Position numbers and translations under genes: made by a program
The notes under the pieces: generated by a model
The model's input: only the letters and a program-made list of their open reading frames with translations
Database searches by the model: none
Told to the model about the DNA's origin: nothing
NCBI GenBank assembly: GCA_949126835.1
Contig: OX421506.1
Span: forward strand, 13,922,284 to 13,986,283
Source of the DNA: Anisus vortex
Lineage: Eukaryota; Mollusca; Gastropoda; Planorbidae
Reading direction: 5' to 3'
DNA length: 64,000 nt
Part shown: positions 44,701 to 55,700 of the stretch, piece by piece
Position numbering within the stretch: position 1 is the first letter of the stretch
Layout: the number at the start of each line of letters is the position of its first letter

Positions 44701-46572
44701 ATAAATTAAACAGTACTGCATTTTCTCCTGTAAAAATGGATTTTTGTGGTAATATTAAAGTATGTTCAAAATGACATAAAATTTATTTACTGTTTTTTTT
44801 TTAGATTTAGCTTTAATAGTAACATAATACCTCAAAAGTAAAAAATATGTTTTGTCAATTATTTTGCTCATACTCTGCTTAAAGTAAATTTCTAAATTAG
44901 GATACATTAACCTAGATAACAATTTAAAAATAATTTTACTGTTCTTTGGAATATGAAAAAATTAACTACATATAAAAACAAGGTGTAGTCTAGAGTCATT
45001 GTTGGATTGCTAGCCAAGCTATTATCTTGTAGGCACAATCCCCTTGTATGCCACAGCTACAGAAAATGTTGCACTCTGCAATATCTTATATGTTCTCTAA
45101 AGAAGATTACTGCGTCCTACGCTCAGCCGTTGTCTGAGCCTAATCTTGTATTTTGATCAGTGTTTTAAATTATGTTACTAAGTTACTGGTTTTGTACAGT
45201 AATGCAGATGAGCCTCTTGGTTAAAACAAATAAAGAGTCCTTAAACTTATAAGGCTGACTTAGTCTACTTAAACTTAGTGAAGTTAGTCCTAGTCTAGCT
45301 TTTGAACCAAAGTGTTATAACTATAATTATAATGTAGCATTTATCTGATTATAAAAACTGTAAATAAATGAAATGTCTTAATTTGCAGAAAATTCATCAA
45401 AAACATCTGAGTGATCCAGACAAATTTGTAACTCTCCAGTCTATGGTGTTAGAAGAAGTACAGAATGGACAGCAGACACATTCAAATTCAGCAACATCTG
45501 CATTATTATGGCTTAAAAGGTAGAACATATATTTGTACAAAAAGAGAACATAAGACAAGAATTTCTTTTGAATGTTTGAAAATTGGATTAAGTGTACTAC
45601 AATTACAATGCCAATTCATTATATTTTAATGAGTTTCACTTGTTTTAAATTATACTTCAGAAAAATCGGAACAACCTTGCATTAAAAAAACATTAAAAAG
45701 TCATAATAATTATTTATTTGAAAATGAAAAAAAATTTGGCTTTATATTGTTTGAAAAATGAATTTATCAATATTTCATGCATTACAGAGAATATTGACTA
45801 TACTATAAAGACTATACCTATGTTTTTTGTTGTTGTTATTTTCAGAAGTTTGGAATTCATTAGAGAGTTTTTAAGAGAATGTAACTCAGGCAGTACAGAT
45901 ATGAGCATCTGTGCCAGTAATGCTTATTCAAGAACATTAAAAAATTATCATGGTTGGGTGGTCAGAGGTGTATTTGCGGTAAGGAGACCTTGTTTATAAA
46001 CGTTTCAGTTTACTTTGATTACTTGCTCAATGTTTTTTATGTATCATTCTGTACTTTTTAAATCCTATATATCAACTTCATAAAATTTTGTGGCTTTCTG
46101 GCTAGCAAACTTTGGAAGGCTAATTGACCCACTTCCACTCTCGAACTGAAATTTGGCATAAAAGTGTTGCCAATAACAACACATTCTATCAAATTTTCAG
46201 CCCCATACCCTCACAACTCCCCCAAAATCTAACCAGTTTTTGTTGTCACATTTGTCCCTTTTTTTAAAATCCTTTTTCCATATGCTAGGGTGAATTCTTT
46301 TTAGTCTGTTTCTTCTCAAGTGGCATTCTTTTCTTTGTAGACATTTGTGAATTGTTTACTTTCAGGTTGCCGTGAAAGCACTGCCTTACAGAGAGACATT
46401 TGTTAGCCATTTAACTGTTGGGGAATCGGGTAGCGTTGATCCAACAAGTCCGCAGTTTGAACATGCTCTATTGACAGATATTGAAGTATTTGTTCAGCAT
46501 TTAGACAGAGTACTGGTTGTGATTGATACATTTTATAGGGAGCGTTCCCTCGACTCGTCAGAAAAAGTTTGA
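38771..46572 (+). CDS. PLEKHA8: PLEKHA8 / FAPP2: PH-domain glycolipid transfer protein, 12 exons, 550 aa
   Basis: Exons: 38771-38810, 40465-40581, 40839-40997, 41133-41257, 41524-41697, 42650-42684, 43400-43786, 44461-44546, 44701-44759, 45389-45519, 45846-45978, 46366-46572 (TGA). The N-terminus [19 protein letters not shown] is the FAPP-type PH domain (about 1-98), with K7 and R18, the residues used for PtdIns4P binding at the Golgi, and the adjacent W8. Residues about 100-330 are a low-complexity linker, mostly exon 7 and Ser/Asn-rich. The GLTP domain (about 333-550) keeps the lipid-headgroup residues in register: D388, N392, K395 in [11 protein letters not shown]435 in LLWLKR and H473 in NYHGWVVRG. 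The GLTP domain separates it from PLEKHA3/FAPP1, which has only the PH part. Expected role: transfer of glucosylceramide at the trans-Golgi. Human PLEKHA8 is about 519 aa; the surplus is in the linker. The 3' neighbour ARMC8 is convergent. Confidence 0.96.
39596..39685 (-). other. tRNA-like sequence with A and B boxes
   Basis: On the minus strand TAGCTCAGTGG (A box) and GGTTCGATTC (B box) are spaced about as in a tRNA, and the ends (GTCT / AGAC) can pair. The anticodon and T stems do not pair well, so this is more likely a tRNA pseudogene or the head of a SINE spanning about 39370-39805 (left edge CCTGGCGTTGCCCGGGTG, right edge TTTTTATATATATAGAT) than a working tRNA gene. It lies in PLEKHA8 intron 1. 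Confidence 0.4.
39890..40350 (+). repeat. Dispersed repeat family B, copy 2, in PLEKHA8 intron 1
   Basis: Second copy of the family seen at 1320-1790, same orientation, about 460 bp. The 66-codon frame inside (40109-40309) is not shared with copy 1 and is taken as chance. Confidence 0.6.
41835..42280. other. Unclassified segment in PLEKHA8 intron 5
   Basis: Composition differs from the surrounding intron (C-rich stretches with CTTCCGACTTCC and CAACTTCCGGTC). It may be an inserted element, but no terminal repeats were found. Confidence 0.3.
42362..42445 (+). repeat. About 80-bp segment duplicated in two PLEKHA8 introns (copy 1)
   Basis: CTCATACTCTGCTTAAAGTA followed by AATTTCTAAATTAG and TACATTAACCTAGA is repeated at 44868-44945. 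Confidence 0.6.
44868..44945 (+). repeat. About 80-bp segment duplicated in two PLEKHA8 introns (copy 2)
   Basis: Second copy of the segment at 42362-42445, same orientation, 2.5 kb apart and in a different intron. No terminal repeats seen. Confidence 0.6.
45030..45080 (+). mobile_element. Short SINE fragment in PLEKHA8 intron 9
   Basis: GGCACAATCCCCTTGTATGC followed by CACAGCTACAGAAAATG matches the SINE core only. Confidence 0.4.
45085..45192 (-). mobile_element. LINE family A 3' UTR fragment in PLEKHA8 intron 9
   Basis: Minus-strand match to AAGAAGATTACTGCGTCCTA and the following CTCAGCCGTTGTCTGAGCC. Coding part absent. Confidence 0.55.
46081..46275 (+). repeat. Dispersed repeat family D, copy 1, in PLEKHA8 intron 11
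   Basis: Blocks TTTCTGGCTAGC, TTTGGAAGGCTAATTGACC and ATCAAATTTTCAGCC recur in order at 50745-50945. Confidence 0.45.
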
Positions 46573-47259
46573 ATGTTAATACTGTAATATATTGTTGCCC
46601 ATACACGTTTAATAATATTTATTATAACCATTTAGTTGGGTTTTTTTTTCCTTTACCTTAAATTGTGGTCTTTGTATAATAGGGTGAAATGTAAATAGTA
46701 AATTATGTTGGTTCATTACTTTTATCTGGAGATATTTTTATAGAGTTATATATAATAGCATTTAGTAGCCATACTTTTTTATTTAAATAAGCCTCTTACT
46801 AATTCAAGTGCGCCGAAGCCGAATTGTATTGTAAATTATTTTTATTATAAAACCATTTATTCTACTGTATACGTGAAGCTAAACAATTTAATCATTTTTT
46901 TTTTTTATTTATTTTTTTTTAAACTGACACATTTTTATAAATTTGTATAAAATATATATTGATCTTCTGTTTAAATATATACTTATTTAAATTTACTGAA
47001 ATCTACTTAAATTTGTATTTTAATGCAAATTGTTGTTGTTCATGTGTACGATGGTGTTAGTAGCACATTTTAAAACTATAACAATGTTATCAGTATTTCC
47101 ATTCTCACTAAAAACATTCCTTCTTCATCACGGAACATGAAAATAACTCTGTTTTGGTTGGTAGAATTCATTGAACTAATAACTCAGCAAATCACCGCAC
47201 AATGGCCACTTCCAAATATCTAAACAGTTGTTTAAAAAGAAAGATTTTGTGAAAAACCA

Positions 47260-47700
47260 ATTGATGCTAACAAACAAAAATTTTCTCTTCAATGTTTTCT
47301 TGGATACTTGTTTTTTCCATAGAAGTAAATAGGGAGTTTCTAGGATTCTTATTCCCATAGTAGTTGATTGGATGTTTCCTAGGATACTAGTTTTTCCTCA
47401 TTGAAGCCAATTGCATTTTTTCTCAGATTTTCCCATAGAAGTTGATTGAGGGTTTTCTGGGTATTTCTCATTTTACGTCAATGGGGGATTTTTCCATTTA
47501 TTTGAATGGGTTAGGTATAATACTGATTTTGTGTTGAAACAATTACAAACAATCACCTACCATTGAATACAATCACCTACCATTGACTAAAAATTATCAC
47601 CTATCATTGAATACAATCACCTACCATTGACTACAAACTATCACCTACCATTGAATACAAATTATCACCTATCATTAAATACTAAGATTCAACTACCATT
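47260..47700. repeat. Two adjacent degenerate tandem repeats downstream of PLEKHA8
   Basis: 47260-47515 holds about four diverged units around TTTTCCCATAGAAGTTGATTG. 47550-47700 holds short units of ATCACCTACCATTGAATAC type, about 18-24 bp each. Confidence 0.7.
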
Positions 47701-49161
47701 GTCTAGGCAGAGTAATGATGAATACCAAAAAATAAACATTTTATAACTTTCCAGTCTTACATAATATTTTATATTGTCCATTATTTGTTTAGTCTATGGT
47801 GAAATGGAGTATTTCAACAATCTGTCCATCATGTTTTGAAGCATAAAACAATATTTTATTTACATGTGTTTAGGGTTTATTATTGGGAAAATCTTTTTGT
47901 AATAAGCTGCTAATCTATATGGTGTTATATAGGCCTATCTTGTGGTAAAAGAAAAGATAAAAAGTATTAAAGGGAAGTAATGTCAATCTTTTTGGTTTTT
48001 TGTCAATTACAAGTTAAAATCTTTTTTTGAACAAATAAAATATACATAGCACATGTCATGAACTTTTTTTCCCCAATGATTGTTACAGCTAGTAATAATT
48101 CAATTTTACTGAATTTGTTTGTTGAAATAAACGCTAGATCTGCATAAAATTTCACTTCTTCCTTCACAATAATATATAGTAATTTAGTATCAAATGCATT
48201 TATACATATCATTTTTGAAGTCCCAAAGTTTACATTTCCTATAAAATACCATAACCTATTTTCTCATACAAGTCTGAAACTTGAATTATTTATTTGGTAC
48301 CAAGGCAAAGTTGGTGATATAAGAACTATAATAATAAAACAATGTTGTTGATTTCTACTTTTGTTGTTGTTGCTCAATATTTGATGTTTTTCTTTCACAT
48401 AACTATCTCATTGACTAATATAATTAATTTAAGAAAACACATTTCATTCATTATTGGCCGAAAGTGTAAGAAGTAATGACATATGAGCAATATACAGAGG
48501 ATTAAAATTTAACTTCAAAAATGTCTTTTATCTCTTCACTCATTTAAGTTCTATTGCATTGATTCATTTTGTAAGAGGCAGTGCAGTAAGATTTAAAAAA
48601 AATTATGTTCACATTTGAAATGGAATATACGGATTACTTCAATTCTTGAAAAAAAGCTTCAATTTACACTCATAGTTGTTAGCTTCATTCAGTACACATT
48701 TTGAAGATAAATTATTTACATAGATAATCATTCATTTTTTAATCCATACTTTGAATAAGTCACAATTTATAAAACTACACTAGTCATAGTTGCTAAAGAG
48801 AATAAGAAATTGGCCCCAAGAGAAATGACTATACACAGTCAGTTTTTTTGTAATGTTTGCCATAATTTAGTTTTTTTTATAATAGATATACTTCTTTCAT
48901 TTAACATTTTTGAAACAAGATGTATTAAAACCTTGTATAATTTACTTCTGAATATCAGAAACACACAAAAAGGGAAAGAAATGACATTAGAACTCTTATT
49001 TTTAATTCTAGTTTTATTACTACTGTACATCATTGTTACATAGGTCAAAGTTTGGTTGTAATAAAATCTTTCAAAAATTTTGGTGAAAAAAATCTTACTT
49101 CAAGAATTACAAATGCAAAGTAATAGTAAAATAAAGTACAAGTTGGACTAAATTGATCATA

Positions 49162-49350
49162 GGGCTGGTGAGGCAGTGTTCAACAGTTTCTCTGGCCACT
49201 GCATACTAGGGGATTGTGTGGCCAGCACAATGTCAGGTACCCATCAGTGTTGGGTTAATTCAGGGACACCCTCCAGTCCCAGGAACAAATCCTAGCCTTC
49301 ACCAGAATTCAAACCCAGAACCTTTAGTAGGCTAGCCGAACGCGTGCCAC
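49162..49350 (-). mobile_element. tRNA-derived SINE, copy 7
   Basis: Minus-strand copy 450 bp past the ARMC8 stop. It contains GCATACTAGGGGATTGTGTG, CAGGTACCCATCAGTG, and the head near 49300-49345. Confidence 0.68.
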
Positions 49351-49797
49351 AAATGCATTACACAGAAAGGAATAAAAATGCTTGTTCCTATTGTTAAATT
49401 AATCAAACCATTGAATATTCCTTCCTTCCATATGCCATGTCCACATTTAAAACCTGCTATTCAAGCCAAGCCTACATTTTTAATCCAGTCCATAGTAAAC
49501 ATTATCGTATAGTTAATTCTCTACACTTTGACCCAAACACTATAAAGAAAGATTGCTTTGTTACATTCATAGAACATTGCATCATTAAATGAAGGTATAA
49601 GAATGTTAGTTCTAAGAATCAAATCAGTTTAAGCTGATCATAAAGTATAAAGAAATTCATTCATAAGTTTTAGGTACATATAATAAATAATGGTTTAAAA
49701 AATACATTTAACATAACACAAAATAAAGAAAACAAGTGTAAACATACAGAGAGAACAAGATATGTATACTATATTACAAAATTATTTTGAGACTTTT

Positions 49798-52700
49798 TCA
49801 ATTGAAATGCTTCAAAGCATTATTGATACTCTGATAAAGTAAGCTGTGGAAAGAATATAAAGTATAGTTTTATTAGCCATATAGTTTAATTATTTTTAGA
49901 GCATTTGCAATAGGTGTGGTTTAGGTTTCTAGGTCAAGGAACTATGTAAATAGAAGCCATGATGGAGACATGGTGAAATAAAATTGTTCTTTAGCATGTC
50001 TATTTTACACCCAAAATATAAGGAATTGGTTTCCATAAATCTATATATTTAACTGTGATATTAGTCCATAGTAGTCCGTTGACAAAGTAAACAAGATTTT
50101 AGGCCTTTATAGTTTTTCAATAGCTCTTGTGAAACATTGCACAGCCTGCCTTATGCCTACTTTTCGATAGTAAGTTAAGATAGGCTAACTTTTGACAATC
50201 AACATCTTCAATTAATTATTCTGCACTTACTGAACCTATTTCATTGAGTTTTAATGGTTTAATTTTTAGTTTTGAATGCCAATTTTCCTCTCATGACAGT
50301 GTTTTATATATATTTTACGTCATATTGTTGAAATAATGATATTGAAAAATAAAATCTTCTTAAAACCTTTTTGTAATACGGCTTCCTTTTGTCACATGAT
50401 TGCAAATGTTCTATTAAATACACCTACAAATTAAGTTACATTACACAATTTATCTACAAATTATATTTCAGCTTGATGAGTCCAACTTTTAAAAACTATA
50501 AAAAAAAATGTGCATAAAGTAAAAATGTTTTTGTTCACTATACCTTGTTTCAGATTTCTCACAGGCGGCCCTCAAATCTTCTAAAATTCTCTGTACACCA
50601 AGATCTTTTAAGACTAGCATGCGCTGGAATGCTCCTGCATTTGGAAAACAAGTAGACTCTATATCAGGGCTAATGATCAGTTCTATGCCAGTAAATAACT
50701 AGTTTATTAAATCCTCTACATTAACTTTGCAAAAAAAAAAACTTGTGTGTTTCTGGATGGCTGGCGACCGATCCGCTTTTTGGAAGTTTAATTGACCAGA
50801 ATCCCATCAGTCTATTAATCTAAAGCTTTACACATAGGCATTAAGCCTCTGGGTAACATATTATATCAAATTTTCAGCCACATCCCCCCCACATAAAGTT
50901 GTTGGAAACTGTTTTCTGAAGCACATTGGTAAATACAAATTGAAGGCACATTCCCAATATTTTAAAATCATTTGCTGTTAAGTTTTTGTTTCTTTGTAGG
51001 TGGCTTTGTACAACTTAGCACAACTAAAATTTATATAAAGGATTTATGTAAAAAAAAAATATTTTAGAGGTTGTTTGATTTTCACATTTAAAGTTCAGCT
51101 CTAGGATTTATAATGTTGAATGAAATCAATGTAATTTATGTATTGTCTTACTTATAGGTTGGGTCAGTTAATGCTACATTTATTTGATTTTTTTTTCATA
51201 TCATCAGTTAGCTTTGTCTCCTACTCCTAGCCTAGAGTAATGTCTGTGTTCTTAGTTATATGTTAGATGCGTTCTGAGCTTACATTATGTTTGATGGCAG
51301 CGCTATACAAATATTACTATTATTGATCAATATATTATTAATACATTGCATTGCAATTTGTGGACCTTAACATGTGTCATATATAGGTTTACATTTTTTA
51401 TATGACAGTCCAAGTAAGGATATTCTCAATAATGGGTGATCTAAGCATTTGTCAAGAGTAAAATAAATCATTAGTTGGCTAATACACTTTTAAGAAAATA
51501 ATTTATATGAGAAAGTCTCAAATTATTTGTATATTCATATGGTAGATTTTAAAAAATATTAAATATATCTTAATTTGAGCACTAAAATTGAAAGCAAAAG
51601 TTTCACTACCCTACAGGAAATGGCTGGTGTGATATTTTCCAATTCAAGAATCACTTCTTATCTTCAATTATTTTTAAACCCAGTTTTCACTTTATTATAC
51701 TTTTGACATGTATTGGTTTTGCTTTATTACAATTTTGACACAATTAATTTCTATTTTATTATAAAATAGTAGCATACTTGATTAATGTTAAATTATGTTT
51801 AAAACATTTTAATGAAATCTTACCATCTTCTGATGACTCAATTAGATTTGTTATGAATTGAATTACCGGCAGTTGGAGATTAGCATCAGAATAGTTCTCA
51901 TTATCCTGTCATTTGAAGGGTTTATTAAAAAAAGTTATTAAAAACCCAATGGCAAAAATGAAATACAAAAGGTTTTTTTAATTTATAAATTCATACTTCT
52001 TCAGCAGCAAGCAAATATTTTTTGTTTTAATAGTAATTGCAATAAACTTTTTACAATTGGAAATCAATGATCAGTGAATTGCATTCCAAATAATTCTCAA
52101 CTCTATTGAATAAAATGTATTTTGATATTTTTTATTGCACATCATAAGGTAACCATATATAAAAAAAAGTGAAAAATATGCATCACTATTTGAAAAAAAA
52201 ATGCTTTCTTAACACTGTAACTTTTAAACATTACCAGATATCTAATGATACACTGTACATCTTCAGTTTTGCCAATAATGTGAGCTTTACAGGAGGGTCC
52301 ATCAGCCATATTACTCAATGCACATAAAGCCTATTGGAAAAAAAAAATTTCATACAGTATTTAAGAAAAAAGATAAGAAAAAATTTAGATCATATATTCC
52401 CCCCACAGATCTAGAATTTAAACAATCTGAATCTTATGGACAACAGCATGTCCCAATAGGACTTTTGTTAAATAACTCAATAACTCAAAGACTATTATTA
52501 TGTCCCTTGTACTGCCATATGCTCCACTGGGAGCGAAGAGGGTTAAGTAAGTATTGTCTTTTGGCAAACTGTATATGTTGCAGATGCTTCTTCTACACAG
52601 AAGATTATTGATCGAAACAGTGAAAGTATTTTTATTATAAGATTCCTGTATATTAAAATGAGTTTTTAGAGAAGTATAAAAAACTAGTGGGCTTAGATTG

Positions 52701-55700
52701 TTACACTATTTAACAGAGGTGTTTACTGATGGCTACTTTAGATTTTTAAAGATTTGTTTAAAAAAAAAAAAGGATTAAAACTAACTTTATTTCTTGTAGA
52801 TATATAAGGCTACAGTCTGGCCAAAAGAAACCATTTCTACTCCTTACAGTTAAAGTGAAAGAAAAAAGTAATAGTTATGATTCTACCTGTTCCAGTACAT
52901 AAGGGGGTGAATTCTGACTTCGCACAATTCCAAAAACAGCATCAATTACTTCACTTCCAAGAGCTTTAACCATTCTGTCAATAATCTGGAAATATAAAAT
53001 GTCAACTTTTAACAAATCAATGAGCTTTTTCTGGACAAAGGTAATTGAACAGTTTGAATTATTTAGAAATTTAAAAGGTTAAAATGTTTACAAATGATTA
53101 TATAATAGAATGTTAGCTTTGAAATATTCTAAGCCTTATTGTTCTTAAAATAATAATTATTTTGTTTTTAAATGTAAAAGTGCATAATATTTACTTGTGA
53201 TTTAATGCATTGTATGAAATACAAACATTGGTTCACCCGCAACTATCAGAAGCTAAAGAAAAATAAAAATCCTACAGTCTATGTCTCACTTACAGTTTTA
53301 TCTCCATTTCTACACATTCTTGTTCTTGACAGTAAATCTCTTTCTTCACTTTCATTGGCCTGTGAGTTAAACAATAAATATTGTATTTATTACTCAATGG
53401 AGCAAAAGAAAAAACAACACCTAATACTTTTTTTTTAATGGTATTTTGTTGAAAACATGAAACTTGTATGCAGCAATGAATTAAAATAGTTGTGTGCCTT
53501 AAAATTGTATTAACTTATATATTAGGAAATTAGCCAACAATACTGAGGATAATAATTAATAATGAAAGTGGTTTAGGCCTAGATGTTCCTGATGTTGAAA
53601 TGGGGAAGGTCAGTGATTTAGTTTGAAATGTTCAATAAAGACAGATTTTATGCTAAGCACAATAGGCCTAGAATAACTTCAGCAGCGTGTTTCCACTAAT
53701 TAATAATATAAGTACAAAATAAATCAGTTGCATTTTTTGACACAGTTAACTCCCTTTTCTTAAGGCTATGGAAATAACCACTTTGGAAATTGTTTTGACT
53801 ACAATAATAAAGATTAAAAACAGTGGGCTATATTGATAGTAAAATAAAACCACAAAAAACTTCGTCATCACAAGCCAGACGGCAGACTAGGACTACCTTT
53901 TAAGAATAACTATTGTAGGCAATTATAAGGATACAAAATTTGTCAAGATGTTTTTGAAATATGAATATAATAATTATTGTCTCTCTACTTACAGTTGTTA
54001 AAAGATTCCTAACAACAGCCAAGGCCTTTTGTCTAATGATCATGACAGGATCTTCAATCCTCTTGATAAGACAATCTGTCCTCATAGTTTCAATAATTCT
54101 CATTCTCAAGCTTTCACTTGAACAATAGGTCAATGACTGCAAAAATAAAAGCAATTAGAATAGAAAGAAATGAATTCTGAATACTGATCACAAGTGTCAT
54201 ATGTCATTTACACACATTTATAACAAACAAACAAAAGTGTATGTGTCTGTAACAAAATGGACTTTAAATCTTACTTACCATGATTGCCCATATAGCATTA
54301 AGTCTGACAGTGTTATCAGAATTCTGACAATATTCTGCTAGAAGATCAACAGCTGCACCTTGTAAAAGAGACTAAAAAAAAACCAAGACAATTTTATTAT
54401 CTCTTTTATTATTATCTTAAATCTTAAGCCTATTCATATAAACACATCAAACAAAATCCTGAAAAAAAACAAAAGCAGCTTATGTTAAAGGTTAAATATA
54501 AACTCAAATGTATTCCATCAAAAGTGTCTAAGTGAGATTCTGGGCATAAGTTACTCTGATCACATGAAAATTACAAAGAAGTCCTTAAATGGCAAACAAT
54601 GGCAGACCTGATTAAAATGAGAAGATGACATGGGTGGGTCATGAACTTCAGACCAGCTCCAATGTGATGTACAGCGTTAAACTAGATAAACTAAAAATAG
54701 TGTCCAACACATACCCCATGAAAATAGTGGAATGTGGACTTTTCAAATTGTTCCATTTATCAGTAAATAAGAATGCAATTAAAAAAAGATAAAACAGATA
54801 AATTAAGTTACCCAATGCAGAAATACAATAAATAATGAAAATAAAAGTCTGCTTTAGATAATTGTAATGTATTGATCATGTTAAAAAAAAAAAGTAAGGT
54901 AAAGTACCCTTCGTACCAAATTGATCATAGGGCTTGTGAAGCAGCGTTCACCAGTTTCTGTGACCACGGCATACTAGGGGATGTGTGGCCGGCACAATGC
55001 CCACCCGCCTTTACTTTACCCCAACTAATGTCAGGTACCCATCAGAGCTGGGTAGACTCAGGAACACCCTCCAGTCCCAGGAACAAATCCTAGCCTTCAC
55101 CAGGATTCAAAACCAGAATCTTCAGAATGCCAGTCAAACGCGCTGTCCACCGTGTTGTGTCCCCCTCTGATCATGTTAAAAAGTACAAGTTAATAGAAAG
55201 AATTTTAAAAAGCTGATATCAAAATGTAAACTAACTATTAAAAACAAATAATACAAGAAAATAAGTTATAAAGTTGTTATTAGTTGTAATATTTCTTGGG
55301 AGTTATCAATATCAATCATTCTACACACATAAGTTGAAGATCTAGAGCTTGTTTCATCTTTTTATTATAGTGCATCTGCACTTTCTCTCCATGGTCTTGT
55401 TCTGACAATGTCTAGAGCAGGGGTCGGCAACCTTTTGATAATAGAGTGCCAAAGTAGGATTTTTAATTCATTCAGCGTGCCAACATCATAAAAGTCAACC
55501 TGCTCTGGCACTCAATTTCTTTAAGAAAAACTTGAATTGTCTTTTTTAAGGTCTTCCGCGTTCCATTGGTTGCAGACCCCTGGGTCTAGAGTGAAGTGAA
55601 TAAGTCAAGTTCGAGAATCACATGCACGGTACCAACAGGAAATATAAGGAGAAAAAAATATTTGTTTAAACACATACAATATAGTATAATAGTATGATTT

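Larger units (their letters stand above)
46573..49797. other. Convergent spacer between PLEKHA8 and ARMC8
   Basis: Contains the tandem repeats at 47260-47700 and the SINE at 49162; otherwise AT-rich with T-rich tracts after the PLEKHA8 stop. No further gene. Confidence 0.55.

Noticed and set aside
47550..47700. CRISPR-like regular short repeats
   Set aside because: Units are contiguous and diverged with no spacers, and the DNA is eukaryotic; a simple tandem repeat.
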